Under the pieces are notes generated by a model that had not been told where the DNA came from, made no database searches, and saw only the letters and a program-made list of their open reading frames with translations. 64,000 nucleotides of DNA from Mesorhizobium sp. Z1-4 (GTDB taxonomy: Bacteria > Pseudomonadota > Alphaproteobacteria > Rhizobiales > Rhizobiaceae): NCBI RefSeq assembly GCF_004000235.1, contig NZ_RCIO01000005.1:1-64000 (forward strand), read 5' to 3'. The first letter of the stretch is position 1, and each line of letters starts with the position of its first letter. Position numbers and translations under genes: made by a program. This document shows, piece after piece, positions 26,416-37,109 of this stretch.

Positions 26416-27171
26416 ATGTGTGGCCGCTACGCCCTGATTGGCACGCCGGAGGAGGTGAAGGCATTCTTCAACCTGCTCGACATCGCGAAGTTTCCGCCAC
26501 GCTACAACATCGCCCCGACGCAGCCGGTCACCACCATAATTGCCGGCCCGCCGCGCGAGCCGGGCTCCAACCTGCCTGATCACATTGAGCTGCTGGTTCG
26601 CTGGGGATTCATCCCCGGCTGGGCAAAAAACCCGAAGGATCTGCCGTTATTGATCAACGCGCGCTCCGAAACGGCGGCGGAGAAAAACACCTTCCGCGCC
26701 GCCATGCGGCACCGGCGTGCGCTCATTCCCGCGTCGGGGTTTTATGAATGGAAGCGCCAGGGCGGCAAGCCGGTGCAGGCTTACTGGATCAAGCCGCGCC
26801 ATGGCGGCCTGGTGGCTTTTGGCGGCCTTGTGGAGACGTATAGCGAACCGGGCGGTTCCGAGATCGACACCGGAGCCATTTTGACCACCGGTGCTAACGA
26901 GGCAATCGGCCACATCCATCATCGTATGCCGGTGGTGATCCAGCCGCAGGATTTCTCGCGCTGGCTGGACTGCGTCAATAACGAGCCGCGCGACGTTGCC
27001 GACCTGATGCAGCCGGTTCAGCCGGACTTTTTCGAGGCGATCCCCGTCTCGGACAAGGTCAACAAGTTTTCCAACACCGGCCCTGAAATTCAGGAGCGGG
27101 TGGAGCCGAAGTCCGAACCTGCATCGGCAAAAAAGGAAGATCGCGACGCCGGGCAGCTTGACCTGTTCTAA
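26416..27171 (+). CDS. SRAP-domain abasic-site protein (YedK/HMCES family)
   Basis: Forms a covalent DNA-protein crosslink with abasic sites in single-stranded DNA, shielding them during replication. After Met removal Cys2 is the crosslinking residue (MCGRYALIG). The other active-site residues by comparison with YedK are Asn81 (LINARSET), Glu111 (FYEWKRQ) and His168 (IHHRMPVV). The length is 251 residues; the C-terminal 30 residues are a charged tail. The frame is open upstream to 26332, but only the start that places Cys at position 2 can be functional, so ATG 26416 is firm. Confidence 0.95.
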   Translation: MCGRYALIGTPEEVKAFFNLLDIAKFPPRYNIAPTQPVTTIIAGPPREPGSNLPDHIELLVRWGFIPGWAKNPKDLPLLINARSETAAEKNTFRAAMRHRRALIPASGFYEWKRQGGKPVQAYWIKPRHGGLVAFGGLVETYSEPGGSEIDTGAILTTGANEAIGHIHHRMPVVIQPQDFSRWLDCVNNEPRDVADLMQPVQPDFFEAIPVSDKVNKFSNTGPEIQERVEPKSEPASAKKEDRDAGQLDLF

Positions 27172-27779
27172 GGTAGGTTCAGACAGGCAGATTGGCTGAA
27201 GGCCGAACGGCCACGTCGCGCTCGGCGTCGCATAGACGTCGGTCTGCGACTGCCTGACCGCCTAAACGGCCGACCGCTTGCCCTGCGGCCGGAACATCAG
27301 CGCGGCGATGATCGCCGCCGGACCGATCGATCCGTAATGGCGCGAGAGGCTTGCCGCGCGGGCTCGCACGCGTTGCTGTTCGTGGCGGGAAAGGCTCATT
27401 TTCTTTTTCCTGGGTCGGGGCATCAGAATTGCCACTCCGTAAGGTCCCGATTGAGACGAAATCGTGACGGTTTCGTCTGGCACGGAAACTATTTTGCCGG
27501 CCGGGAGTTATGAAAAGGTGACCGCAGTCGAAGCGGTGCAACTTTGCAACATCGCGCCGTAGCTATCGTGGTGAAGAACTTCCGTCTTGACGCAATGCCG
27601 GCCTGACGCGATAAGGCGGCCCATGAAAACGTCGTTCGTCATTACCGGCATCTGCATTATCGGCTAGCGCATCGCTGGTCCGGACGTTTTCGCCCTCTCC
27701 GACAGACACGAAAACCGCCCTGGCCAGCCGGCCGGCATCGTCCAGCCTATCGGGCATGCCAGAAAGAGGGAAAGACTTC
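27172..27779. other. 608-bp gap with at most one small gene
   Basis: Between the SRAP gene and cysS. Apart from the small minus-strand candidate ORF at 27262-27399 no gene was recognised. The cysS promoter must lie here, but no convincing element was found by eye. No repeat or RNA gene was seen. Confidence 0.5.
27262..27399 (-). CDS. Candidate small basic protein
   Basis: A possible 45-residue protein, not recognised. It starts MSLSRHEQQRVRARAASLSR and ends with a short hydrophobic piece (GPAAIIAALMF) and a basic tail. AGGAA about 7 nt before the ATG is a good ribosome binding site; an ATG eight codons upstream (27423) adds a PRPRKKK stretch and is an alternative. The basic, helix-forming composition looks more protein-like than the other open frames in this gap, but conservation cannot be judged here. 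Confidence 0.4.
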   Translation of the reverse strand: MSLSRHEQQRVRARAASLSRHYGSIGPAAIIAALMFRPQGKRSAV

Positions 27780-29216
27780 GTGGCTCAAGGTTCGCCAGAA
27801 CTCACGCTCTACAACACGCTGACACGGTCGAAGGAGGCGTTTGCCCCCATCGATCCGGAAAATGTGCGCATGTATGTCTGCGGGCCGACGGTCTACGACT
27901 TCGCCCATATCGGCAACGCGCGGCCGGTGATCGTGTTCGACGTGCTTTACCGGCTGCTGCGCCATGTCTACGGCGCCGACCACGTCACCTATGTCCGCAA
28001 CATCACGGACGTCGATGACAAGATCAACGCGCGCGCCCTGCGCGACTATCCGGGCCTGCCGCTCAATGAGGCGATCCGCAAGGTCACCGAAAAGACCGCC
28101 AATCAGTTTCACGAGGATGTGGCTGCCCTCGGCTGCCTGCAGCCGACGGTAGAGCCGCGCGCAACGGAGTTCGTGCTCGCGCGGAAGGATGGGAAACCGG
28201 ACATGGTTTCCATGATTCAGTCTCTCATCGACCGCGGCCATGCCTATGAGGCAAAAGGCGAATCGGGCCGCGAGATCCTGTTCGACACCACCTCGATGAC
28301 CGATTACGGCCAGCTGTCGAAGCGCAATCTCGACGAGCAGCAGGCCGGCGCGCGCATCGCGGTCGAGGCGCACAAGAAGCACCCGGCCGACTTCGTTTTG
28401 TGGAAGGAATCGTCGGCAGACGAACCTGGCTGGGAAGCCTCTTTCCGTGTCGAGGGGGCCGAGGTCGCCATTCGCGGCCGGCCGGGTTGGCACATCGAGT
28501 GCTCGGCAATGTCCGCTGCCTATCTCGGCGAGGTGTTCGACATCCATGGCGGCGGGCTGGACCTGATCTTCCCGCACCATGAAAACGAAATCGCCCAGTC
28601 GCGCTGCGCCCATGGCAGCCGGGTGATGGCGAATGTCTGGATGCACAACGGCTTCCTGCAGGTCGAAGGCCGCAAGATGTCGAAGTCGGAAGGCAACTTC
28701 GTCACCATCCACGAATTGCTGCACACGGAAAAATTCGGCGGCCGCAAATGGCCCGGCGAAGTGCTTCGGCTTGCGATGCTCATGACGCATTACCGCGAGC
28801 CGATCGATTTCAGCGTGAAGCGGCTGGAGGAGGCGGAAGCCGTGTTGACGAAGTTTGCGCGCCGATTGGGCGAGGGCGACCAGTCGGAAAATGCCGAGGT
28901 CGTCGCGGATGCGTTTTCATGCCTCACGGACGATCTGAATACGCCTGATGCAATCCGGCACATGCACGGCATGTCAGGCGGGGCGCTCAGACTCGCAATG
29001 GATGCAATGGGCCTCCGCCCGGTCGTGCATGACGTGTCGGTGGGCGCGGATACAATTGCCGAAATCGTATCGAACCGCCTTGCCCTCATCCGCGAAAAGA
29101 ACTGGGCCGAGGCCGACAAGATCCGCGACGAGCTCCTCGGGCAGGGCATCCAGCTCAAGGATGGCAAGGATCCCGAGACCGGCGAACGCGTCACCACCTG
29201 GGAGGTGGTGCGGTGA
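27780..29216 (+). CDS. cysS: Cysteinyl-tRNA synthetase
   Basis: Class I aminoacyl-tRNA synthetase charging tRNA-Cys. The HIGH motif is HIGN at 43-46 ([10 protein letters not shown]), zinc is held with Cys34 (YVCGPTVYD) and later Cys/His ligands ([17 protein letters not shown]), and the KMSKS loop is [10 protein letters not shown]. The length is 478 residues from GTG 27780, which has AGAGGG about 9 nt upstream; ATG 27756 would add eight residues and is less well placed. The DALR-type helical C-terminal region is complete. It opens a same-strand run of genes reaching cimA. Confidence 0.94.
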   Translation: MAQGSPELTLYNTLTRSKEAFAPIDPENVRMYVCGPTVYDFAHIGNARPVIVFDVLYRLLRHVYGADHVTYVRNITDVDDKINARALRDYPGLPLNEAIRKVTEKTANQFHEDVAALGCLQPTVEPRATEFVLARKDGKPDMVSMIQSLIDRGHAYEAKGESGREILFDTTSMTDYGQLSKRNLDEQQAGARIAVEAHKKHPADFVLWKESSADEPGWEASFRVEGAEVAIRGRPGWHIECSAMSAAYLGEVFDIHGGGLDLIFPHHENEIAQSRCAHGSRVMANVWMHNGFLQVEGRKMSKSEGNFVTIHELLHTEKFGGRKWPGEVLRLAMLMTHYREPIDFSVKRLEEAEAVLTKFARRLGEGDQSENAEVVADAFSCLTDDLNTPDAIRHMHGMSGGALRLAMDAMGLRPVVHDVSVGADTIAEIVSNRLALIREKNWAEADKIRDELLGQGIQLKDGKDPETGERVTTWEVVR

Positions 29217-29283
29217 GGTATCGCGGCCACTATATCGATACGTTGATCGCTTCCGCGCCGGCCGGCGCTTTGGAGAAACTGGC

Positions 29284-30111
29284 ATGAACAGCAGCAATGC
29301 AATCGGAATGGTGGTGAAGGTGCTGGTGCTGGCGCTGGTCGCCTGGCTTCTGCCGGTGCTGGCGCTGGTCTACATCCTGTTCGGCATCATCGACATTGGC
29401 CGCCACAAGAACATCAACGGCGAATTGCTGAAGAGCTATTTCCTCGGCAACGGCGTGCTCACATGGCTGCTCACGCCCTTCAACCTGTTCACCGACCTGA
29501 TCAGCGGCCGCAATCCGGTGATGTGGCGCCCCGAGGATTTTTCGGGCGAGCACCGCAAGGAGATCGAGGACCTGCTCAAAGCCTTTGACGACAACAAGGA
29601 GACCATCATCTCCGAAATCGGCAAGCAGATGGAAGGCAAGAAGCGCGGCATGGTCTTCTTCAAATGGTACGACAAGCCGGGCGACCAGAGCATTGCCGAC
29701 TTCAACCGTGAGTGGAAATACATCAAGACCATCGGCGTCTCGGTGTTCAACGCCAAGGAGGCGACGCGGCTGCATTACGGGCCGGTGCGTGTCACCGTTC
29801 GGCTGCTCTACAATCTCAATCCGCGCAAGAGCGACGACATCTTCCTCGAGGTCGATGGCAAGAAATATTTCTGGCACGACGACCCGCTGATCATCTTCGA
29901 TGACACGGTGAATCATCGCTCGATTAACGGCGAGGACTGGCCGCGTTTCGTGGCCTTTGTCGACGTGCTGCGCCCGTCGCGCTTCACCGCGCTCCAGAAC
30001 ACGATGGTGGCGATCGTTGCCGCGTTTCAGAAGGTCAACGGCATCTTCTACACCAACTGGACCCAGATGAAGCTGAAGGGCGGCAAGCCCGGGGCCGCCG
30101 CCGGAGGATAG
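29284..30111 (+). CDS. Membrane-anchored AspH-like (aspartyl/asparaginyl beta-hydroxylase) protein
   Basis: A 275-residue protein with an N-terminal hydrophobic hairpin or long segment (about 8-37), a linker region, and a C-terminal cupin-like domain that resembles the Asp/Asn beta-hydroxylase fold. The metal and 2-oxoglutarate features are recognisable: His164 in LHYGP, Arg173, FDDTVNH with His211, and Arg221 in RFVAFVD. Members are Fe(II)/2-oxoglutarate dioxygenases; the substrate here is unknown. An open frame extends far upstream inside cysS but is not real; ATG 29284 begins right before the membrane segment. It lies between cysS and a VOC gene only 4 bp downstream. Confidence 0.75.
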   Translation: MNSSNAIGMVVKVLVLALVAWLLPVLALVYILFGIIDIGRHKNINGELLKSYFLGNGVLTWLLTPFNLFTDLISGRNPVMWRPEDFSGEHRKEIEDLLKAFDDNKETIISEIGKQMEGKKRGMVFFKWYDKPGDQSIADFNREWKYIKTIGVSVFNAKEATRLHYGPVRVTVRLLYNLNPRKSDDIFLEVDGKKYFWHDDPLIIFDDTVNHRSINGEDWPRFVAFVDVLRPSRFTALQNTMVAIVAAFQKVNGIFYTNWTQMKLKGGKPGAAAGG

Positions 30112-30115
30112 TGCG

Positions 30116-30514
30116 ATGATCGATCATGCGGGCATCAATGTTGCCGACTGGCAGACGTCGAAAACGTTCTATGATGCGGCTTTCGCCGCTATCGGGGCCG
30201 GATTGCTGATGACGGTGCCGAAACAGTTCACCGGCGGCGCGAATGTCGGCGGCTATGGCCGCTCGAAACCGGATTTCTGGCTGCATGAGGGCGGTGAGCC
30301 CGGACCCGGACGCCACTACGCGTTCCGGGTCGGCAGCCGCGCCGAGGTGGATGCCTTCTACAAGGCAGCGCTGGCAGCCGGCGGCCGCGATAACGGGGCG
30401 CCGGGCCCGCGTCCGCACTATCACGAACATTATTACGGGGCCTTCGTGCTCGACCCCGACGGCAACAATGTCGAAGCGGTCTGCCACGAACCGGAACAGG
30501 GTGGGGAACGATGA
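30116..30514 (+). CDS. VOC-family (glyoxalase-fold) protein
   Basis: A 132-residue vicinal-oxygen-chelate protein. Metal ligand positions are consistent with His4 (MIDHAGINV), a His in HYAFRVGS, and the Glu in NNVEAVCHEP. Family members isomerise, cleave or sequester small molecules such as glutathione adducts or antibiotics; the substrate is unknown. It starts 4 bp after the AspH-like gene, and its stop overlaps the ATG of the first GFA gene, so it belongs to the same coupled operon. Confidence 0.87.
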   Translation: MIDHAGINVADWQTSKTFYDAAFAAIGAGLLMTVPKQFTGGANVGGYGRSKPDFWLHEGGEPGPGRHYAFRVGSRAEVDAFYKAALAAGGRDNGAPGPRPHYHEHYYGAFVLDPDGNNVEAVCHEPEQGGER

Positions 30515-30999
30515 GCCTGGACAACAAACCCGTCTATGCCGGTGGCTGCCAGTGCGGCGCCGTGCGTTTTCGTGTCGAAGGCAAGCTGGCCAACGTATCC
30601 GTGTGCCATTGCCGCATGTGCCAGAAGGCGTTCGGCAGCTTTTATGCGCCTCTCGCTACAGCGCCTGAGGGCGGGCTCAGCTGGACGCGCGGCGAGCCGA
30701 AGCGCTTCCGTTCGTCGAACCACGTATTGCGCGGCTTTTGCGCGGAATGCGGCACGCCGCTCACCTTCGAGGCGCCGGACGGCGTGGCGCTCGCCATCGG
30801 CGCCTTCGATCATCCGCAGGAGGTGATGCCCACGAAGCAGTGGGGCGTGGAAGGCAAGCTGCCTTATGCCGACGACATCCCGTCGCTGCCCCACAGGGAA
30901 ACGATGGACGATGTCGGCGAGGCCTCATACCTGAGAAGCCTGGAGAATTTCCAGCACCCCGATCACGACACCGACTGCTGGCCGGAGGCGAAGCAATGA
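30511..30999 (+). CDS. GFA-family protein, copy 1
   Basis: A 162-residue member of the GFA (glutathione-dependent formaldehyde-activating enzyme / CENP-V) family, a zinc-binding Mss4-like fold. Cysteines Cys13 and Cys15 (GGCQCGAV), Cys32, Cys34 and Cys37 (CHCRMCQK) and a later pair (GFCAECGTPL) mark the two metal sites. Most members have no proven activity despite the name. ATGA overlaps join it to the VOC gene upstream and GFA copy 2 downstream. The C-terminus ends in HPDHDTDCWPEAKQ, repeated nearly unchanged in the other two copies. Confidence 0.9.
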   Translation: MSLDNKPVYAGGCQCGAVRFRVEGKLANVSVCHCRMCQKAFGSFYAPLATAPEGGLSWTRGEPKRFRSSNHVLRGFCAECGTPLTFEAPDGVALAIGAFDHPQEVMPTKQWGVEGKLPYADDIPSLPHRETMDDVGEASYLRSLENFQHPDHDTDCWPEAKQ

Positions 31000-31471
31000 G
31001 CGTCACCGGCGGCTGTCAGTGCGGTGCGGTGCGCTACCGTGTCGAGGGTGAGCTGGCAAATCCGCATTTGTGCCACTGCCGCATGTGTCAGAAGGCGGCG
31101 GGCAACTATTTCATGCCGCTCGGCGGCGCCGAGCGCGAAAAGATCGCCGTCACCCGTGGCGAGCCAGGCTGGTTCCATTCGTCCGACATCGTGCGCCGCG
31201 GCTTCTGCGCCAAATGCGGCACGCCGATGTTTTTCGATCCCGTCGACAGCGACCGCCTGCTGGTCACGCTGGGCAGCCTGGACGATCCCTCCCGCTACAA
31301 GCCGGTGTCGGAGGACTCGGTCGAATCCCGTGTCACTTTCATCGCCGAATGGACCGGTACGCGCCAGAAGGTGACCGAAGACGATTTTCCCGAAAACGAA
31401 CTGGCTGTAATTCGCAGCAGCAACCGTCAGCACCCCGATCACGACACCGACACCTGGCCGGAGGCAAAGCG

Positions 31472-31475
<4 letters not shown>
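30996..31475 (+). CDS. GFA-family protein, copy 2
   Basis: A 159-residue GFA protein. The N-terminus MSVTGGCQCGAVRYRVEGE is almost the same as copy 3; the CHCRMCQK and GFCAKCGTPMF zinc motifs are intact. It diverges from copies 1 and 3 in the middle (EREKIAVTRGEPGWFHSSD; FIAEWTGTRQKVTEDD), suggesting a different ligand. The C-terminal HPDHDTDTWPEAKR matches the other copies. The start was set at the ATG overlapping the stop of copy 1; an upstream open frame lies inside copy 1 and is not used. Confidence 0.9.
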
Positions 31476-33007
<1,532 letters not shown>

Positions 33008-33008
<1 letters not shown>

Positions 33009-34621
33009 TGAAAGAACGCATCTACCTCTTCGACACCACCTTGCGCGATGGCCAGCAGACCCCGGGCATCGACTTTTCGGTCGAGGACAAGATCGTCATT
33101 GCCCAGATGCTGGATGAGTTCGGTCTCGATTATGTCGAGGGCGGGTATCCGGGTGCGAACCCGACCGACACGCAGTTTTTTGACAAGAAGCGGACGAAAA
33201 AGGCGTCCTTCGTCGCCTTCGGCATGACCAAGCGTGCCGGCGTTTCGGTATCGAACGACCCGGGTGTCGCAGCGCTGATCCAGTCGAAATCGGATGCCGT
33301 ATGTTACGTGGCCAAGGCGTGGGACTATCACGTCCGTGTCGCGCTCGGCTGCACCAATGAGGAGAATCTGGAATCGATTGGCCAGTCGGTGGAAGCCTCC
33401 AACGCCGCGGGCAAGGAGACGATGGTCGATTGCGAACATTTCTTCGACGGTTACAAGGCAAATCCGGACTATGCGCTGGCCTGCGCCAGGGCGGCATATG
33501 ATGCCGGTGCGCGCTGGGTGGTGCTGTGCGACACCAATGGCGGCACGCAGCCATACGAGGTGCGCGAGATCGTCGGCAAGGTCATCGCAGCGGGCATCCC
33601 CGGCGACAGGCTGGGCATCCACGCCCATGACGACACCGGTCAGGCGGTCGCCAACAGCCTTGCGGCAATCGAAGCCGGCGTGCGCCAGGTGCAGGGCACG
33701 CTGAACGGCATTGGCGAGCGTTGCGGCAATGCCAATCTCATCACCATCGTTCCGACGCTGATGCTGAAACCGGCCTATTCCGACCGCTTCGAGACCGGTA
33801 TTCCGGAGGAAGCGCTGGGCAACGTCACGAGGCTCTCGCGGGCTTTTGACGAACTGCTCAACCGTGCGCCCGAAACGCAGGCGCCCTATGTCGGCGCGTC
33901 GGCCTTTGCCACCAAGGCGGGCATCCATGCCTCGGCTCTGCTCAAGGAGCCGGAAACCTACGAGCATGTGCCGCCGGAAACGGTGGGCAACTTCCGCCGC
34001 GTCATGGTGTCCGACCAGGGCGGCAAATCGAACTTCATCGCCGAGCTGAAGCGCCGCGGCATCGCGGTTGCCAAGGACGATCCGCGCCTCGACACGCTGG
34101 TGTCGCTGGTCAAGGAGCGCGAGGCGCAGGGTTATGCCTATGAAGGGGCCGATGCCAGCTTCGATCTTCTGGCGCGCCGCACGCTGGGCAAGGTGGAGAA
34201 ATTCTTCGAGGTGGAATCTTTCCGTGTGATGGTCGAACGCCGCCACAATGCGCTGGGCGATCGCGTCACCGTCACTGAGGCGGTGGTGAAAGTCACCGTC
34301 GATGGCGAAACCCGCATGTCGGTGGCCGAAAGCGGGCATGGCCCGGTCAATGCGCTCGACATTGCGCTGCGCAAGGATCTCGGCCGCTATCAGGACGAAA
34401 TCGCCGATATGGAGCTGGTCGATTTCAAGGTGCGTATCCTCAATGGCGGAACCGAGGCGATCACCAGGGTGCTGATCGAATCGCACGATGCCACCGGCGC
34501 GCGCTGGTGGACGGTGGGTGTATCCGACAACATCATCGACGCTTCGTTTCAGGCGCTGATGGACGCGATCAACTTCAAGCTGGTGAAAAACCGCGACGGC
34601 AACGTGATCGCAGCGGAGTAG
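33008..34621 (+). CDS. cimA: (R)-citramalate synthase
   Basis: Condenses pyruvate with acetyl-CoA to (R)-citramalate, opening a threonine-independent route to 2-oxobutyrate and isoleucine. The 537-residue protein has the DRE-TIM metallolyase barrel (DTTLRDGQQTPG at 9-20; HAHDDTGQAVANS; GTLNGIGERCGNAN) and a C-terminal LeuA dimer/allosteric domain (VKVTVDGETRMSVAESGHGP), where isoleucine feedback is expected. The length and the GQQTPG variant match the TIGR00977-type enzyme rather than 2-isopropylmalate synthase. The ATG overlaps the stop of the repeat ORF; GGAGAAAGG lies just upstream. Confidence 0.92.
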
Positions 34622-34750
34622 GCCTCGACTGCACCGGTTGCCGGCGTCGATCCGGCCTGATCATCAAACAAAATCGATGATTGGATCACCATTATGCGCT
34701 GGTCTGACCGGTGCTGGTGTCTTACCTGACCTTCCTGACTGGAGACGTTA

Positions 34751-35698
34751 ATGCAGGAAAGGTCCGCGCCACCGGAGGCAGCGCCCGCGGCTTCGGCGGC
34801 TGCTCAGCCGAGCCAGAGCCAGGCGACGCGCGGTTTCTTTTTCGCGCTGTCGGCCTACGGCCTGTGGGGGTTCCTGCCGCTTTACATGAAGGCGGTGGCG
34901 CATGTTCCCGCACTCGAGGTTCTTGCGCACCGTGTCCTGTGGTCGGTGCCTCTCGCCGGCATCGTGCTTTTCGTTCTGGGCCGAACTGCGGACATAAAGG
35001 CGGCGCTGCGTTCGCCGCGCACGATGCTGATGGCGGCGGTGACAGCCGGCACCATTTCGATCAACTGGGGCCTCTATGTGTGGGCGATCGCGGCCGACAG
35101 GGCCGTGGAAACCGCTCTCGGCTACTACATCAACCCGCTTGTTACCGTGGCGCTCGGCGCCGTCCTGCTGGGTGAGAAGCTCACGCGCCTGCAAATCGTT
35201 GCGGTCGCGCTAGCCGCGGTTGCGGTGGCGATCCTCACCGTCAGCGCAGGAGGTTTGCCCTGGATTTCGCTGGTGCTGGCGTTTTCGTTTGCTGCCTATG
35301 GCTATCTGCGCAAGACGCTGCCCATCGGGCCGAGCCAGGGGTTTTTCCTTGAAGTGCTGATCCTGCTGCCTATCGCACTCGGCTGGATCGTTTGGCTGAC
35401 GGCGTCCGGGGAAGGGCATTTCAGCCTGTCCGCGCCGACCGACTTCTGGCTGCTGATGTTTGCCGGGCCCGCAACCGCCGTGCCACTTATCCTCTATGCG
35501 TTCGGCGCCAAGCTGCTGCGCATATCGACGATCGGCATCATGCAGTATCTGGCGCCGACCATGATCGCGGTGATTGCCGTCTTTGTCTTTGGCGAACCGT
35601 TCGGCGTCGAACGTATTGTCGCCTTCGCGCTCATCTGGATCGCGCTTGCGCTGTACACCTGGTCGATGCTGCGCGTTCAGTCGAACAGGAGAAGCTAG
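34751..35698 (+). CDS. rarD: EamA-family transporter RarD
   Basis: A 315-residue drug/metabolite transporter with about ten membrane helices in two EamA repeats. The N-terminal 30 residues are hydrophilic, then GFFFALSAYGLWGFLPLYMK matches the RarD start, and ISINWGLYVWAIAADRAVET and ALGYYINPLVTVALG are characteristic. RarD was named for chloramphenicol sensitivity but its substrate is unsettled. It is 129 bp from cimA; the GST gene begins 2 bp after its stop, so they are likely co-transcribed. Confidence 0.9.
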   Translation: MQERSAPPEAAPAASAAAQPSQSQATRGFFFALSAYGLWGFLPLYMKAVAHVPALEVLAHRVLWSVPLAGIVLFVLGRTADIKAALRSPRTMLMAAVTAGTISINWGLYVWAIAADRAVETALGYYINPLVTVALGAVLLGEKLTRLQIVAVALAAVAVAILTVSAGGLPWISLVLAFSFAAYGYLRKTLPIGPSQGFFLEVLILLPIALGWIVWLTASGEGHFSLSAPTDFWLLMFAGPATAVPLILYAFGAKLLRISTIGIMQYLAPTMIAVIAVFVFGEPFGVERIVAFALIWIALALYTWSMLRVQSNRRS

Positions 35699-35700
35699 CC

Positions 35701-36384
35701 GTGTACGAACTTGTGATGGCCAACAAGAACTATTCCTCCTGGTCGCTCAGGCCCTGGGTATTGATGCGTGCAAAAGGAATTGCGTTTACCGAACGTCTGA
35801 TCCCGTTTCCGGGCGGCGACAGCTACGAAACCTATCGGCCGCACACGCCCTCGGGGCGCGTGCCGTGCCTGATCGACGGCGGCAAGCCGGTCTGGGACTC
35901 GCTGGCGATCGTGGAATATCTTGCCGAGCGGCATCCCGGTGTGTGGCCGGAAGACGCGGATGCGCGCGCCTGGGCGCGCTGCGCCAGCGCCGAAATGCAC
36001 TCCTCCTTCGAGACCTTGCGCAATGTCTGCCCGATGAATTGCGGCGTGCGTGTCAGGCTTGGCGAACGCCCGCCGATGCTGGAACGCGATCTTGCCCGCA
36101 TCGCCGAGCTCTGGAACGAGGGGCTGACCCGTTTCGGCGGGCCGTATCTCGGCGGTGCGGAATTCACCGCCGTTGACGCGTTTTTTGCGCCGGTGGTCTT
36201 CCGCGCGCAGAGTTTCGGTCTGGTGTTTGGCGGGCAGGCGGACGCCTATGGCCACCATATGCTGGCTCTGCCTGCGATGCAGGAATGGTATCGGGCTGCC
36301 CTTCAGGAACCCTGGCGTGAGCCGGGCCATGAGGCCGAAATCACGCAATTCGGCGAAATCACCGCTGACGAGCGCACCGGCTGA
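35701..36384 (+). CDS. Glutathione S-transferase family protein
   Basis: A 227-residue GST: an N-terminal thioredoxin-like domain (YELVMANKNYSSWSLRPW; the SNAIL/TRAIL-like step VPCLIDGGKPVWDSLAIVEY) and a C-terminal helical domain (FTAVDAFFAPVVFRAQSFG). It probably conjugates glutathione to an electrophile; the substrate is unknown. The start is GTG at 35701, 2 bp after the rarD stop; the larger open frame upstream lies inside rarD. It ends 4 bp from the convergent LOG gene. Confidence 0.87.
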   Translation: MYELVMANKNYSSWSLRPWVLMRAKGIAFTERLIPFPGGDSYETYRPHTPSGRVPCLIDGGKPVWDSLAIVEYLAERHPGVWPEDADARAWARCASAEMHSSFETLRNVCPMNCGVRVRLGERPPMLERDLARIAELWNEGLTRFGGPYLGGAEFTAVDAFFAPVVFRAQSFGLVFGGQADAYGHHMLALPAMQEWYRAALQEPWREPGHEAEITQFGEITADERTG

Positions 36385-36388
36385 AGCA

Positions 36389-36997
36389 TTAGAGTTTCGA
36401 AATCACCGCCTCGTCCGCGCCGTTCGAGCCGGCTTCCGATGCCGCAGCCAGGATTGCCGGCACGATGTCGGCTGCTTGCTCGACCACGATCGGGCGAATG
36501 AGGTGGCCGCTGTGCAGGAAGCCTTCCGCACTCATGTGATCGAGAAGCGCCAGCAGCGGGTCCCAGAACCCATCGATATTGGCCAGAACGATCGGTTTCT
36601 TGTGGCGCCCGAGCTGCGCCCAGGTCATGATTTCGATGACCTCTTCGAGTGTGCCGATGCCGCCCGGCATTGCCACGAATGAGTCCGATTTCTCGTACAT
36701 CGTGTGTTTGCGGGTGTGCATGTCTTCGGTCACGATGAATTCGTCGAGGTTCGGCGGTTTTACGCCGTCGGCTTCCTTGCGGATCAGGAAGCGCGGAATG
36801 ATGCCGGTGATCTTGCCCCCGGCCTGCGCCGCGCCTTCGGCGACGGCACCCATGATGCCGCGTGTGCCGGCACCGTAGACGAGGGTGAGGCCGGCTTCGG
36901 CAATAGCGCGGCCCAGGGTTTTGGCGGCTTCCGGATATGTGTCCGAGGAGCCGGGCGAGGAGCCGCAATAGACGCAGACGGATTGGATCTTGCTCAT
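36389..36997 (-). CDS. LOG-family protein (TIGR00730)
   Basis: A 202-residue Rossmann-like protein of the LOG ('lysine decarboxylase') family. Members hydrolyse nucleoside monophosphates at the ribose-base bond, in some cases releasing active cytokinins. The diagnostic PGGIGTLEE lies at 111-119, with the N-terminal CVYCGSSPG and GLTLVYGAGTRGIMG. No real lysine decarboxylase activity is expected. It is divergent from the LysM protein gene and convergent with the GST. Confidence 0.9.
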   Translation of the reverse strand: MSKIQSVCVYCGSSPGSSDTYPEAAKTLGRAIAEAGLTLVYGAGTRGIMGAVAEGAAQAGGKITGIIPRFLIRKEADGVKPPNLDEFIVTEDMHTRKHTMYEKSDSFVAMPGGIGTLEEVIEIMTWAQLGRHKKPIVLANIDGFWDPLLALLDHMSAEGFLHSGHLIRPIVVEQAADIVPAILAAASEAGSNGADEAVISKL

Positions 36998-37109
36998 GAA
37001 ATTTCATAGGCCTGACGGCCTTTGCCGGGTCAAGGCGCGGCCGGCCTTTTTCTTGTTAGCCCCCTGAAAACACGCTAAAGCTGGGAAAATTCGGGAAGGA
37101 AATTCGGAT

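Noticed and set aside
27563-27757. 64-codon minus-strand frame upstream of cysS
   Set aside because: No ribosome binding site or family similarity, and it covers the expected cysS promoter region.
34660-34690. ATCATC/GATGAT inverted repeat after cimA as terminator
   Set aside because: Weak AT stem with a 10-nt loop and no T-run; not convincing.
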